In this document: positions 42,117 through 51,187 of the stretch, piece by piece | How positions within the stretch are numbered: the stretch's first letter is position 1 | Layout of the letters: each line of letters starts with the position of its first letter | Notes under the pieces: model-generated | What the model saw: the letters and a program-made list of their open reading frames with translations, nothing else | Databases searched by the model: none | Told to the model about the DNA's origin: nothing | Translations under genes and position numbers: made by a program | Source of the DNA: JAVVXB01 sp036651815 | GTDB lineage: Bacteria > Bacillota > Clostridia > Christensenellales > CAG-138 | Assembly: GCA_036651815.1 (NCBI GenBank) | Contig: JAVVXB010000007.1 | Coordinates: 1 to 64,000 of the forward strand | Length of the DNA stretch: 64,000 nt | Reading direction: 5' to 3'

Positions 42117-43146
42117 TCTCTTCACCCGCTTTCTTCTTGGATTGCTTCTTCCGCTTTTTACCGTTGATCAGATGTTCCAGCAGCCGGCTCAGCGAAAAGT
42201 CATAGGTGCCAAACAGGCCGGTAGGTTTAAAGATCATCACAACGATGAGCAACAGGGAGTATACGATCATGCGGTACTGGGAAAACGCGCGCAGCAGTTC
42301 CGGTACGGCGGTGAGCACCGTTGCTGAGACGACCGAGCCGATCATACTACCCATACCACCAAGCACCACCATGACCAGAATTTCGATGGACTTCATAAAG
42401 CCGAAGCCAGAAGGATTTAATATGCCCAGGTAGCTGGCGTACAGTGCGCCGGCTACACCCGCGAATACGGCGGAAACCGTGAAGCCCAGTGTTTTATAAT
42501 AGGTAAGATTGATTCCGCAGGAGTCTGCCGCAATCTCGTTTTCGCGTACGGAGAGAATCGCTCGTCCGTGACGTGATTTCATGAGCGTATGAATCAGAAA
42601 ACACACGATACCCACGCACAGAAAGGTGTTGAGGAACGTCGTGGTTTTCGGAATGCTCTTGAGGCTTGCCGCGCCGTAGGTGAGCTTGAAGCCCAGCACA
42701 CTGTCGATGTTTAGTAGCACCACACGAATGATTTCACCAAAGCCCAGTGTGATAATGGCGAGATAATCGCCCTTGAGCCGCAAGGCGGGAATGCCAATGA
42801 GGATGCCGAAGACACCTGCAACCAGACCGCCAAGAAGAATGCCAATGGGGAATGCGATATCGGCCGGTAGGCCGCTGCGCGTCATGAAAATGGCGGATGC
42901 ATATGCGCCGATGGCCATAAAGCCCGCGTGACCCAACGGAAGCTGACCCAGATAGCCGGTGGCAACGTTCAGCGACACGGCCAGGATGATGTTGATGCCA
43001 ATGAGTACGATGATCTTGGCGTAGTAATTGCCGATGAAACCGCTCGCAATCAGCGCATTGCCGCCCAGCAGAAACAAAACGAACAGCACTGCGTTGATGC
43101 CGTAACGGATTGGCATGGGGATGCGTTTGTAAGGTTTATTATCCAT
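42109..43146 (-). CDS. livM: Branched-chain amino acid ABC transporter permease
   Basis: A 345-aa permease with eight to ten membrane helices. The EAA-like loop is RENEIAADSCGINLTYYKTLGF (the segment from RENEIA to YKTLGF), and NVATGYLGQLPLGHAGFMAI near residue 64 is typical of LivM. The Lys-rich C-terminus is cytoplasmic. The start at 43146 has AAAGGGG at 7 nt; a second ATG two codons earlier is too close to it. It sits 13 nt after livH. Confidence 0.94.
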   Translation of the reverse strand: MDNKPYKRIPMPIRYGINAVLFVLFLLGGNALIASGFIGNYYAKIIVLIGINIILAVSLNVATGYLGQLPLGHAGFMAIGAYASAIFMTRSGLPADIAFPIGILLGGLVAGVFGILIGIPALRLKGDYLAIITLGFGEIIRVVLLNIDSVLGFKLTYGAASLKSIPKTTTFLNTFLCVGIVCFLIHTLMKSRHGRAILSVRENEIAADSCGINLTYYKTLGFTVSAVFAGVAGALYASYLGILNPSGFGFMKSIEILVMVVLGGMGSMIGSVVSATVLTAVPELLRAFSQYRMIVYSLLLIVVMIFKPTGLFGTYDFSLSRLLEHLINGKKRKKQSKKKAGEENG

Positions 43147-43158
43147 TTTCATTCCCCT

Positions 43159-44046
43159 TTACACCTTTTCGGTCATCGGACGGCCAAGGAGACCCGTGGG
43201 TTTTACCAGCAGTACAATGATCAGAATGGCGAATACAACGCCGTCCTTCCAGACGGATAGCCCAACGGTGGAAACTAGTGCCTCCGCAAGGCCGATGGCA
43301 AGTCCGCCAATCATTGCGCCGGGGATGGAGCCGATGCCGCCCAACACCGCCGCAACAAATGCCTTGAGGCCCAGCATGGAGCCCATGGTGGGGGTTGCCT
43401 GCGGATAGGCCGAGCAGTAGAGCACGGAACCGATGGCCGCCAGCGCACTGCCGATGGCAAACGTAAATGAAATGGTGCGGTTAATGTTGATACCCATGAG
43501 CTGCGCTGCGCCGGTATCTTCAGAAACGGCGCGCATGGCCTTGCCCATTTTGGTCTTTCGGATCAGTAGCGTCAGCGCAACCATGGAGATTGCCGTTGTT
43601 GCCAGCGTGACGATAGCTGTGCCGGAAACTTCGATGGAGCCAAACGATGGATTTGGCAGGGTAAAGAAGGTCGGAATCACCTGCGCATTGGCGCCAAATA
43701 CCATTTGAGCAACGTTCTCAAGTAGGAATGAAATGCCAATGGCCGTGATCAAAAGTGAAATGCGCGGAGAACTGCGCAGGGGCTTGTAGGCGATCTTTTC
43801 AATCGTTACGCCAAGCAGTACGCAGCCGAAAATCGCGCAGATAATTGCAAGCAAAGGACTGAGCGCAAAGCGTGCCATGACGATCCACGCGATGTAAGCG
43901 CCAATCATGATGATGTCTCCGTGGGCAAAATTCAACAGCATGATGATCCCATAGACCATGCTGTAGCCCAACGCCACGAGTGCATAGATGGAGCCGGATT
44001 GCAGTCCGTTGATGATTTGCCGAAGGATGGTGGAAAAGACGGACAT
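43159..44046 (-). CDS. livH: Branched-chain amino acid ABC transporter permease
   Basis: A 295-aa permease with about eight helices. It starts TILRQIINGLQSGSIYALVA and has YSMVYGIIMLLNFAHGDIIM, the LivH hallmark, and the loop RAVSEDTGAAQLMGININRT that contacts the ATPase. AGAGG lies 8 nt before the ATG at 44046. It follows livK after 134 bp that contain two hairpins. Confidence 0.95.
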   Translation of the reverse strand: MSVFSTILRQIINGLQSGSIYALVALGYSMVYGIIMLLNFAHGDIIMIGAYIAWIVMARFALSPLLAIICAIFGCVLLGVTIEKIAYKPLRSSPRISLLITAIGISFLLENVAQMVFGANAQVIPTFFTLPNPSFGSIEVSGTAIVTLATTAISMVALTLLIRKTKMGKAMRAVSEDTGAAQLMGININRTISFTFAIGSALAAIGSVLYCSAYPQATPTMGSMLGLKAFVAAVLGGIGSIPGAMIGGLAIGLAEALVSTVGLSVWKDGVVFAILIIVLLVKPTGLLGRPMTEKV

Positions 44047-44097
44047 AACTATTACCTCTCTTGACATGCGGGCGGGTTACGCCCCATGTCCACTGAA

Positions 44098-44135
44098 ACG
44101 GCCGAAGCCGTGCGAGGGGGAAAATGCCCCCGCAC
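44098..44135 (-). other. Intercistronic hairpins between livK and livH
   Basis: ACGGC/GCCGT (44098-44111) and a GC-rich stem GTGCG-GGGG with CCCC-CGCAC (44110-44135) lie after the livK stop. Neither has a T tract on the minus strand, so they fit RNA-stabilising elements that raise the binding-protein yield rather than terminators. Confidence 0.5.
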
Positions 44136-44180
44136 AGTCTCCGAACCCTACAATCGGCAAGACCGTTCTTACCGCATGAA

Positions 44181-45374
44181 TTAGAACATTTCCTTGAAGG
44201 TCTCGACACCATCGGTCAGCGTCATGATGACGGCATCCTTGATGGGGTTATTGTTCTCATCAAAGGTGTAGCCATTGGCACTGGTGACGCCGTCGACGCT
44301 GGCGCCTTCGCTCTTGATGGCATCAATGACCGCTTGCTTATAGGCATCACTGCCCTGTTTTTCGCCGGAAGCTTCGGCCTTTGTGAGGGCTGCACACATT
44401 AAGCTGGCTGCATCATAGGCCAGCGCTGCAAACATATTGGGGACATCTTCGCCGTATGCGGTCTTGTATGCCGCTTCAAAGGACTTGACCGCATCCGTCG
44501 AGTTGGGGGCATAAGCGGAGCAGTAGTAGCTGCCCTCAAGGTCGGCGGCGGAAGCATATTGCGCGATGCCTGCCCAACCATCGCCACCCAAAAAGGTTGC
44601 GGTGAGGCCGATGGAGCGAGCCTGCGTGATGATCATACCGTCATCCTGATAGTAGTTTGGGCAGAAGACGACATCCGGATTTTTACTCATGATATTGGTC
44701 AGCTGTGCTTTAAAGTCCACGTCGCCCTTGGCGTAGCCTTCTTGCGCAACCACTTCGATTCCAAGTTCCGCACATTTTGCGACAAAAGCTTCGGCAAGAC
44801 CGGCAGAGTAAGCATCGCCCGTCTGCACAATGACGCCGGCAGTCTTGGCGGAGAGCTTCTCGGTAGCATAGGTAGCCATCTTTTCACCCTGGAAAGGATC
44901 AATGAAGCAGGTGCGGAACACATTGGTGTACACCGTGCCATCGCTTTCGTTGACGGTGACGGCCGCGGCGGTGGCGGATGCGGTGATCATGGGCATGTTG
45001 ATCGGATAAGCTTCTCCGACAACTGCGATGGTATTGCCGGTCAGGACGTCGCCCACGAGGCAGGTGATGCCATCCTGATCGACCATGCGGTTGAACGCGG
45101 TGACGGCTTCTGCGTCGTCACCCTTGTTGTCATACGCAACGACCTTGACCTGTTTGCCATTGATGCCGCCTGCGGCGTTGAGTTGGTCGAAGTAGAGCTG
45201 CGCGCCGTTTCTGACGGCCAGGCCATAGACAGCGGTGTCACCGGTATAGGGGCCTTCCATGCCGACGATGATTTCGCCAGTGGCGGTGTCAGTGGCGGGT
45301 GCTGCCGGCGCACAGCCGGCGAATACAGCGGCCATCATCATGAGAGCCATTACAGTGCAAAACATTTTTTTCAT
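44181..45374 (-). CDS. Branched-chain amino acid ABC transporter binding lipoprotein
   Basis: A 397-aa Leu/Ile/Val-type periplasmic-binding-fold lipoprotein. A signal peptide ends in the lipobox FAGC (residues 17-20). The ligand-binding domain starts GEIIVGMEGPYTGDTAVYGL and has GGINGKQVKVVAYDNKGD and AFVAKCAELGIEVVAQEG, typical of the family. It captures the amino acid and delivers it to LivHMGF encoded downstream. GGGAGG lies 10 nt upstream. It is preceded by a terminator and a small Leu/Ile/Val-rich ORF, so transcription may be attenuated. Confidence 0.93.
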   Translation of the reverse strand: MKKMFCTVMALMMMAAVFAGCAPAAPATDTATGEIIVGMEGPYTGDTAVYGLAVRNGAQLYFDQLNAAGGINGKQVKVVAYDNKGDDAEAVTAFNRMVDQDGITCLVGDVLTGNTIAVVGEAYPINMPMITASATAAAVTVNESDGTVYTNVFRTCFIDPFQGEKMATYATEKLSAKTAGVIVQTGDAYSAGLAEAFVAKCAELGIEVVAQEGYAKGDVDFKAQLTNIMSKNPDVVFCPNYYQDDGMIITQARSIGLTATFLGGDGWAGIAQYASAADLEGSYYCSAYAPNSTDAVKSFEAAYKTAYGEDVPNMFAALAYDAASLMCAALTKAEASGEKQGSDAYKQAVIDAIKSEGASVDGVTSANGYTFDENNNPIKDAVIMTLTDGVETFKEMF

Positions 45375-45406
45375 TTTTTTATTTCCTCCCTATTATTGCT
45401 TATTTG

Positions 45407-45463
45407 TTCGGGTGGCTTTCGCTGCCCGAATTAAAAAACGGCGGTTCCGCTTTGGAACCGCCG
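45407..45463 (-). terminator. Terminator plus second hairpin in the liv leader
   Basis: On the minus strand CGGCGGTTCC and GGAACCGCCG (45439-45463) form a perfect 10-bp stem with a 5-nt loop, followed by TTTTTT (45433-45438). Directly after it TTCGGG and CCCGAA (45407-45430) close a second hairpin with a GC-GAAA-GC tip. Both lie between the small ORF and livK. Confidence 0.88.
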
Positions 45464-45479
45464 CAATTTACCTAAAAAA

Positions 45480-45695
45480 TCAGGATACAGCTTTGTTCCG
45501 ATGCGGAGTATGGCGCACTAGCGCCAGGCTAATCAGGATGCCGCATAGTACAGCAACCAAAATAAGCAATACGCTCAGCGAAATGCTGAGCGTACGAAGA
45601 ATCAGAATAGAAGAAGTTGCCGCAGCGCACGCAAACATAGCAGATGCGGCTGGCATCGCGTTGGTGTAGGCTTTGTTTGCGGTCGTGTTTTTCAT
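45480..45695 (-). CDS. 71-aa Leu/Ile/Val-rich small membrane protein or leader peptide
   Basis: A 71-aa product. Residues 14-27 are Ala-rich and residues 28-62 contain some 21 Leu, Ile or Val in about 34 positions (SSILILRTLSISLSVLLILV and on), enough for one or two membrane helices. CGGAG lies 7 nt before the ATG and a consensus promoter (45734-45762) about 40 bp upstream. A strong terminator begins 17 nt after its stop, then the branched-chain amino acid importer. It may be a small membrane protein, or a leader whose translation senses branched-chain aminoacyl-tRNA (inference). A perfect inverted repeat lies inside it (45570-45594). Confidence 0.65.
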   Translation of the reverse strand: MKNTTANKAYTNAMPAASAMFACAAATSSILILRTLSISLSVLLILVAVLCGILISLALVRHTPHRNKAVS

Positions 45696-45733
45696 GGTGC
45701 GGCTCCGTTCTGCAAATATTTGATAATGGGGTT

Positions 45734-45762
45734 AATTTAGCACCATTCTTTCGCCTTGTCAA
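45734..45762 (-). promoter_or_regulatory. Sigma-A promoter of the liv leader and operon
   Basis: On the minus strand TTGACA (45757-45762), 17 nt, TAAATT (45734-45739), with TGC before the -10 as an extended element. No other promoter is obvious upstream of livK, so the operon is probably read through the terminator at 45433-45463. Confidence 0.82.
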
Positions 45763-45952
45763 GCAAAAGAATATATTTTCTACATTTATTTTATGATGGT
45801 TCGCCTTAGACGTGTTACAGGACATTTACGCGGACGCAAGAATATGGTATCATGCAACATAATTACAGACAAGTGCGCCAGCCGGGTATGCACTTGCTTT
45901 TCCAGAATCGTTCCGGCGTTTCGGATGCCAAAAGGTAGGAGGAATGTAGCGG

Positions 45953-47218
45953 ATGAGGAGACTCAAATCATTGGGAAAATTTACAGGTATTTTTGCATGC
46001 CTTATGATTGGCGGCTATGTACTACTGTTTATCGCGGGGTTGATTTCCCAGGAAGCAGTCACCGACAGCATGCAACTCTCCGCCAGCCAACTGAAAGAGG
46101 AGGGCTATGCGCCCGTGCTGCTGATTCGCAGCGATGGTTCCTATCAACTGGATAATTTTTCAGAAACGCGCATGCTGCTTTCCAGTTTATATATGAACAC
46201 GCGTGAGACACCGAAGTCGGTTTTGATCAATCCGACCTATGAAGGCGAGCATGATCCGATTGCTACCATCAATGCGGTTGCCGAAACTGGCAATTTTCCA
46301 TCGGCAGACACGTATTTTACGCATGCGATCATGGGTTTTCGTTCCGTAATCCGCGTACTGCTTGCTTTTTTGAATCTGAGGCAGATTCGGCGCTTGCTGA
46401 TGTGGCTGGTTCTGCTGCTGTTTACGGCGAATGTGCTCAGCATTCGGAGGCACAGCAGCATACTCATGTCCTTTCTATTTGCTGCGGCGTTTCTGTCGAT
46501 TAATCCGATCATGGTGATGAGCTCTCTCCAGTATGCCTGCTGCTTCATCCTTGCGCTGACCGCAATGCTGTTGATGCCGTATATCGGCAAATGGAAGATA
46601 TCCGAGCCGATGGTATTTTTTATCATCGGCGGTGTTACCCAGTATTTTGACCTGTACACCGTACCCATCATCACCTTTGGACTACCCATCATCATTCGCC
46701 TGCTGATCAAGCAGCGTGAAGGTGAATTGCTGACGTTTCGCGCGGATCTCGTTTTTGTGTGCAAGTGTCTTGGTGCGTGGCTAACCGCCTACGTTGGCAT
46801 GTGGCTGTGCAATCTGTGGGTCACCACACTTTTTACGGATTTCAATGCGTGGAAGGACGGAATCGCGGTGCTTGGCGAGAGCATTGGAATTCCTGGGCAT
46901 GTACATCCGTTATCCGCGCTTGCGGGGGCATTCAAATATCTTGTGACCATTGAGTGCGCACTATGCCTGATTGGGTTTATCATTGCTTGGCCGTTTATGA
47001 TGGATACCCGCGCACGAAGGAAGGTTGGCTATCGGCAGGGCCGCATCTTCCTGCTGATTGCGCTGCTGCCGGTTGCTTGGCTTGCAATCAGTTCACACAG
47101 CGTGCTGCATGAGGGGTATTATCAATACCGGGTGCTCATTGTAACTATTTTTAGTGGATTGTGTTTTTATGCAAAGCCAACACAATACCTTGAAAAGAAC
47201 ATGCGAAAGCCTATATAA
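45953..47218 (+). CDS. Polytopic membrane protein of unknown function
   Basis: A 421-aa protein. One helix (about 10-32) is followed by a roughly 95-residue extracellular domain containing SDGSYQLDNFSETRMLLSSL, then about eight further helices (140-415). The layout recalls GT-C-type membrane glycosyltransferases or their relatives, but I see no diagnostic acidic loop, so I leave the function open. AGGAGG lies 10 nt before the ATG. The DUF1015 gene starts 34 bp downstream, so they may be co-transcribed. Confidence 0.75.
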   Translation: MRRLKSLGKFTGIFACLMIGGYVLLFIAGLISQEAVTDSMQLSASQLKEEGYAPVLLIRSDGSYQLDNFSETRMLLSSLYMNTRETPKSVLINPTYEGEHDPIATINAVAETGNFPSADTYFTHAIMGFRSVIRVLLAFLNLRQIRRLLMWLVLLLFTANVLSIRRHSSILMSFLFAAAFLSINPIMVMSSLQYACCFILALTAMLLMPYIGKWKISEPMVFFIIGGVTQYFDLYTVPIITFGLPIIIRLLIKQREGELLTFRADLVFVCKCLGAWLTAYVGMWLCNLWVTTLFTDFNAWKDGIAVLGESIGIPGHVHPLSALAGAFKYLVTIECALCLIGFIIAWPFMMDTRARRKVGYRQGRIFLLIALLPVAWLAISSHSVLHEGYYQYRVLIVTIFSGLCFYAKPTQYLEKNMRKPI

Positions 47219-47252
47219 TAGATATCAGTATTTTTTTGGAGGATTAGCAAGT

Positions 47253-48575
47253 ATGGATCGTTACTGTAACAATGTCGGTGTATGCGTGCCGCGTGTCCTG
47301 CTCCCGAAAGAGGGTTCCAATTTCATGAAATGGGCGGTTGTAGCCTGTGACCAATATACTTCGCAACCAGAATACTGGGCATCGGCGAAGAAATTTGTTG
47401 GCAAAGCACCTTCAACGCTGGAATTAATCCTCCCGGAGGCCTTTCTGGGGAAACCGGAGGAGAAGGAGAAGATTGCGTCAATCCGCCAGCATATGCGCGA
47501 CTATCTAAAGACCGGCGTGCTGGAAGAGAAGCCACAAGGGTTTGTACTGGTTACCCGCACGGTGGCGGGGCAGACGCGCACCGGCCTTGTGATGGCACTG
47601 GACCTAGACGCATATGATTATCATAAGGGCGCGGTGACTTTAATTCGCGCCACAGAAGGTACGATTGAATCTCGTATTCCTCCGCGCCTGAAGATTCGTG
47701 AAGGCGCGCCGCTGGAACTGCCACATATTCTTGTGCTGATTGACGACCCGGAAAAAACCGTCATTGAGCCGCTTGTGGCGGATCAGAAACGGTTCAGCTT
47801 GCTCTACAATACCGATCTCATGCTGGGCGGCGGTCATATTGAAGGGCGTTTGGTTTCCGAAGAGCCGGCCATTCTTGGTGTGCTTTCCGCTCTTGATAAA
47901 TTGGCAAATCCGGAATCCTTTGGCAACAAGTATGGGGAAGGGGCTGCACCGTTACTGTTTGCCATGGGAGATGGAAACCACAGCTTTGCTACAGCCAAGG
48001 CGTACTGGGAAAAGATTAAGGCGCAGTTGCCGGAAGAGGAACGGGTGGATCATCCGGCGCGTTATGCACTTGTGGAGGTAGAGAATGTCCATGACGATGG
48101 CATTGTGTTTGAGCCAATCCATCGCGTGGTATTCGGGTTGTTTGGAAACGGCGCAATTGAAAAACTGCAAAAAGTACTGAAAACACAGAATGGGGACGTT
48201 TGCGTGCAGCTTGGCGAGCACAAGGCCGCAGGTGGAGACGTCAAGCATGTGCTACCGTTTATCACGGGTGAAACCAGCGGCGCGTTTATCGTCGAAAAAC
48301 CCGTGCAGCAGCTGGCCGTCGGGACGCTGCAAAGCGCGATTGATGCCGTGCTTGCGGAGAACCCCGGCGCGGAGGTGGATTATATCCATGGTGTGGACGT
48401 GGTTCGCGAACTGATCAAAACCGGTAATGCCATCGGCTTTTTGCTGCCTTCCATGGGTAAGAAGGAGCTGTTTCCGACTGTCATTTATGATGGTGCATTG
48501 CCAAGGAAGACCTTCTCGATGGGGGAAGCGAATGAAAAACGGTACTATATGGAGTGCCGTCTCATAGAAAAATAA
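47253..48575 (+). CDS. DUF1015 family protein
   Basis: A 440-aa protein of the DUF1015 family (COG4198). It has VCVPRVLLPKEG near the start, the characteristic FAMGDGNHSFATAKAYWE at about residue 235-252 and HRVVFGLF after it. The family is found near serine and aspartate-family amino acid genes in Clostridia but no reaction is established that I know of. Here it lies 22 bp before aspartate kinase, in line with that. The ATG at 47253 has GGAGG 10 nt upstream; the longer frame overlaps the membrane-protein gene and is rejected. Confidence 0.9.
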   Translation: MDRYCNNVGVCVPRVLLPKEGSNFMKWAVVACDQYTSQPEYWASAKKFVGKAPSTLELILPEAFLGKPEEKEKIASIRQHMRDYLKTGVLEEKPQGFVLVTRTVAGQTRTGLVMALDLDAYDYHKGAVTLIRATEGTIESRIPPRLKIREGAPLELPHILVLIDDPEKTVIEPLVADQKRFSLLYNTDLMLGGGHIEGRLVSEEPAILGVLSALDKLANPESFGNKYGEGAAPLLFAMGDGNHSFATAKAYWEKIKAQLPEEERVDHPARYALVEVENVHDDGIVFEPIHRVVFGLFGNGAIEKLQKVLKTQNGDVCVQLGEHKAAGGDVKHVLPFITGETSGAFIVEKPVQQLAVGTLQSAIDAVLAENPGAEVDYIHGVDVVRELIKTGNAIGFLLPSMGKKELFPTVIYDGALPRKTFSMGEANEKRYYMECRLIEK

Positions 48576-48596
48576 CAAATAAGGAAACAAACCGAC

Positions 48597-49913
48597 ATGG
48601 CCATTAAAGTTACAAAATTCGGTGGAAGCTCGCTGGCTCAGGCTTCGTGCTTTCAAAAAGTCAAGGAGATCATCCTTGCGGACAAAACACGTAAATTCGT
48701 GGTGCCCAGCGCACCTGGCAAACGTTATCCCGGCGATGAAAAAATTACGGATCTGCTCTATCTATGCTACGCACAGGTCAGCCAAGGACTGGAGTTTGAC
48801 GCCACCTATCAGCAGATTATTGACCGTTATGTTGGCATTGAAACCGAACTTGGGCTATCCACTAACATCATTGGGGAACTGAAAGCCATTCAGCACAACA
48901 TCGAAAATGGCGCCAGCGAAGATTTTATAGCAAGCCGCGGCGAGTATTTAAACGGATTGCTGCTGGCGGAATATCTAGGTTTTACGTTTTATGATGCGGC
49001 AGAGCTGATTTGCTTTCATTCCGACGGCACGTATGACGATGAGACGACCCAGAAGTGGACGCAGAAGCTTATCGATCAGGAAAACATCGTCGTGCCGGGT
49101 TTCTATGGCAGAAAGCGCGATGGCAGCATTAAGACCTTCTCCCGCGGCGGATCGGACATCACCGGCTCCATCGTTGCTCGTGCGGTGCAGGCGGACGTAT
49201 ATGAAAACTGGACGGACGTGAGCGGCTTTCTCATGGCGGACCCACGGATTGTGGACCATCCAAAAGCCATCAACATCGTGACCTATTCAGAATTACGGGA
49301 GCTTTCCTATATGGGTGCGACCGTGCTGCATGAGGATTCCATCTTTCCAGTGCGCCGCGCACATATCCCGATCAATGTGCGCAATACCAATCGTCCAGAG
49401 GACGAGGGAACCATGGTCATTCCGGATAGTTATCTCAAGTATTACAAACGCGAGGGACAGTTGACCGGTGTGGCGGGGCGTACAGGGTTTACCGTTATTA
49501 CGGTTTACAAAGACAATATGCACAATGAGATCGGCTTTGGCTATCGTCTACTGCGCGTGCTGGAACGATATAATATTTCCTTTGAGCATGTACCCAGCGG
49601 CATTGATACAATGAGCCTTGTCATTTCGGATGATAAACTGCGCGATAATCTGGAAGCGGTGCTACGGGAAATTCAACATGACTGCGATCCGCAATCCATT
49701 GAACTGCACAGCAACATGGCGCTGGTCGCCACCGTTGGCAAGGGCATGATTCGCTCCCTTGGCGTAGCCGCACGTTTGTTTAATGCGCTGTATGAAGCGG
49801 GCATCAACATCCGTATGATTGATCAAGGAAGCAGCGAAATGAACATCATTGTCGGGATCGAGAACGACGATTTGAACAATGCGGTGCGCGCAATCTATAA
49901 AGCATTCGCGTGA
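48597..49913 (+). CDS. lysC: Aspartate kinase
   Basis: A 438-aa aspartate kinase, the first step from aspartate to lysine, threonine and methionine. The kinase domain (about 1-290) has KVTKFGGSSLA at the N-terminus, FSRGGSDITGSIVARAV and ENWTDVSGFLMADPRI. Two ACT domains follow (about 300-438: FTVITVYKDN and ATVGKGMIRSLGVAARLF), so feedback inhibition by an end-product amino acid is expected. The upstream sequence carries AAGGAAA. The isozyme class cannot be settled from sequence. Confidence 0.93.
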   Translation: MAIKVTKFGGSSLAQASCFQKVKEIILADKTRKFVVPSAPGKRYPGDEKITDLLYLCYAQVSQGLEFDATYQQIIDRYVGIETELGLSTNIIGELKAIQHNIENGASEDFIASRGEYLNGLLLAEYLGFTFYDAAELICFHSDGTYDDETTQKWTQKLIDQENIVVPGFYGRKRDGSIKTFSRGGSDITGSIVARAVQADVYENWTDVSGFLMADPRIVDHPKAINIVTYSELRELSYMGATVLHEDSIFPVRRAHIPINVRNTNRPEDEGTMVIPDSYLKYYKREGQLTGVAGRTGFTVITVYKDNMHNEIGFGYRLLRVLERYNISFEHVPSGIDTMSLVISDDKLRDNLEAVLREIQHDCDPQSIELHSNMALVATVGKGMIRSLGVAARLFNALYEAGINIRMIDQGSSEMNIIVGIENDDLNNAVRAIYKAFA

Positions 49914-49935
49914 TTGGCGCAATGCGACAAAGCTG

Positions 49936-50181
49936 ATGCGCGAACGTTGCATCAATGCCAAAGCAAGTCATTCAGAGATGACCTATCGTTTGCTGCCTGA
50001 GTCCGTCGCAGATCAGTGCTTTTTGATGGGCGCAACGTATTTTGCTTGTGCCGAACATTGTCTGGATCAGCAAAACATACCGGAATTTCGCCCGTATTGG
50101 ACGGGCTGCTCCACCGAAGGAATCGTAGGAAATGAAACGGAGGATTGCCTGGCCTGCGGACGCTCAACTTGTCCTTATTAG
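49936..50181 (+). CDS. Possible small Cys-rich protein
   Basis: An 81-codon reading frame starting 22 bp after the aspartate kinase stop. Its end holds GCSTEGIVGNETEDCLACGR followed by STCPY, a set of four cysteines that could bind metal. It has no clear ribosome-binding site and overlaps the untranslated region before the GNAT gene. I do not recognise a family and it may be non-coding. Confidence 0.28.
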   Translation: MRERCINAKASHSEMTYRLLPESVADQCFLMGATYFACAEHCLDQQNIPEFRPYWTGCSTEGIVGNETEDCLACGRSTCPY

Positions 50182-50242
50182 ATCGGATAAGCGTACCATT
50201 CTGAGTGGACGATTATTAAATGGAGCAGGAGAAGAAGCAAGT

Positions 50243-50716
50243 TTGAACATCAGAAAATACCGGCATGCGGATTGCCCCATCTTGATCGAATTGTTTTACG
50301 AAACGGTTCACGCGATTCCCACAACGGATTATACAAAAGAACAACTGGATGCGTGGGCAACAGGCTGCATCGATATGGAAAAATGGGATCGGGCCTTTTG
50401 CGGACATTCCACATTCGTTGCGGAACATAACGGCGAGATTGTTGGGTTCTCCGATATGGACGGAACCGGATATCTCGATAGATTATATGTGCATAGAGAT
50501 CATCAGAAAAAAGGAATAGGTGCTGCTCTTGTTTTGCGTCTGGAGGAAAACGCCATGCGAAATGGGCTATCAATCTTTGAAGTACACGCGTCCATTACCG
50601 CAAGACCATTTTTTGAGCGACAAGGGTATACGCTAATACGGGATCAGGCTGTCGTAAGAAACGGGATAGTGCTCAAAAATTATGTCATGAAAAAAGAGGT
50701 TAACGGCGGGCGTTGA
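50243..50716 (+). CDS. GNAT family acetyltransferase
   Basis: A 157-aa GNAT N-acetyltransferase starting at a TTG (LNIRKYRHADCPIL) with AGGAGAAG upstream; the 37 extra codons of the longer frame look non-coding. Acetyl-CoA binding shows in YLDRLYVHRDHQKKGIGAAL (the RxxGxG/A loop) and the C-terminal SITARPFFERQGYTLIRDQ. It resembles the YafP-like group. The substrate is unknown. Confidence 0.85.
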   Translation: MNIRKYRHADCPILIELFYETVHAIPTTDYTKEQLDAWATGCIDMEKWDRAFCGHSTFVAEHNGEIVGFSDMDGTGYLDRLYVHRDHQKKGIGAALVLRLEENAMRNGLSIFEVHASITARPFFERQGYTLIRDQAVVRNGIVLKNYVMKKEVNGGR

Positions 50717-50756
50717 CGTGATGCACCATCGCAATCCCTATATGCCAAAGTTATAG

Positions 50757-50801
50757 AAAAGCACTGAACCATCTGAATGTTTTAGATGGTTCAGTGCTTT
50801 T
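50757..50801. terminator. Bidirectional terminator
   Basis: AAAAGCACTGAACCATCT (50757-50774) and its complement (50784-50801) form a perfect 18-bp stem with a 9-nt loop and A/T runs at both ends. It closes the GNAT transcript and would also stop minus-strand transcription from the lysR side. Confidence 0.92.
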
Positions 50802-51187
50802 ATTCTGTCGGAAGGCTCGTTCGGTGATACAACTTCGTGGCTGCTTCTAGGTGGTGGCAACGCGCATGGCGACTAGCCCCGAAAATTCTTCCGGATTTGT
50901 GCCGATTGTGGGCGTTAGAAAGCAAAGTTGGAACTTTGCGAAAACAGATTGCGGAGAAAGGCAGGGCATTGCCAAAGACCGCTACACAAAACAAGTGGCC
51001 GTTATTTCATATGCTGATCGTATCGATGCCAATCTCGCCTGCGTACTTTTACACGCCTGTGCGCTTGCCGTCATCCGTCAATGGAATTGCACCGAACGCG
51101 GTTGAAACGGATTTTATCGTTTACATATGTGATTGAACGTTTTAAACCGTGCGATATCGGCAGATTTACTCGTTTCGTTTGATATTT
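50802..51187. other. Intergenic region downstream of lysR
   Basis: No gene is called in these 386 bp. Weak reading frames exist on both strands (for example 84 codons at 50851-51105, plus) but they lack ribosome-binding sites and known motifs, and may be remnants. Confidence 0.5.
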
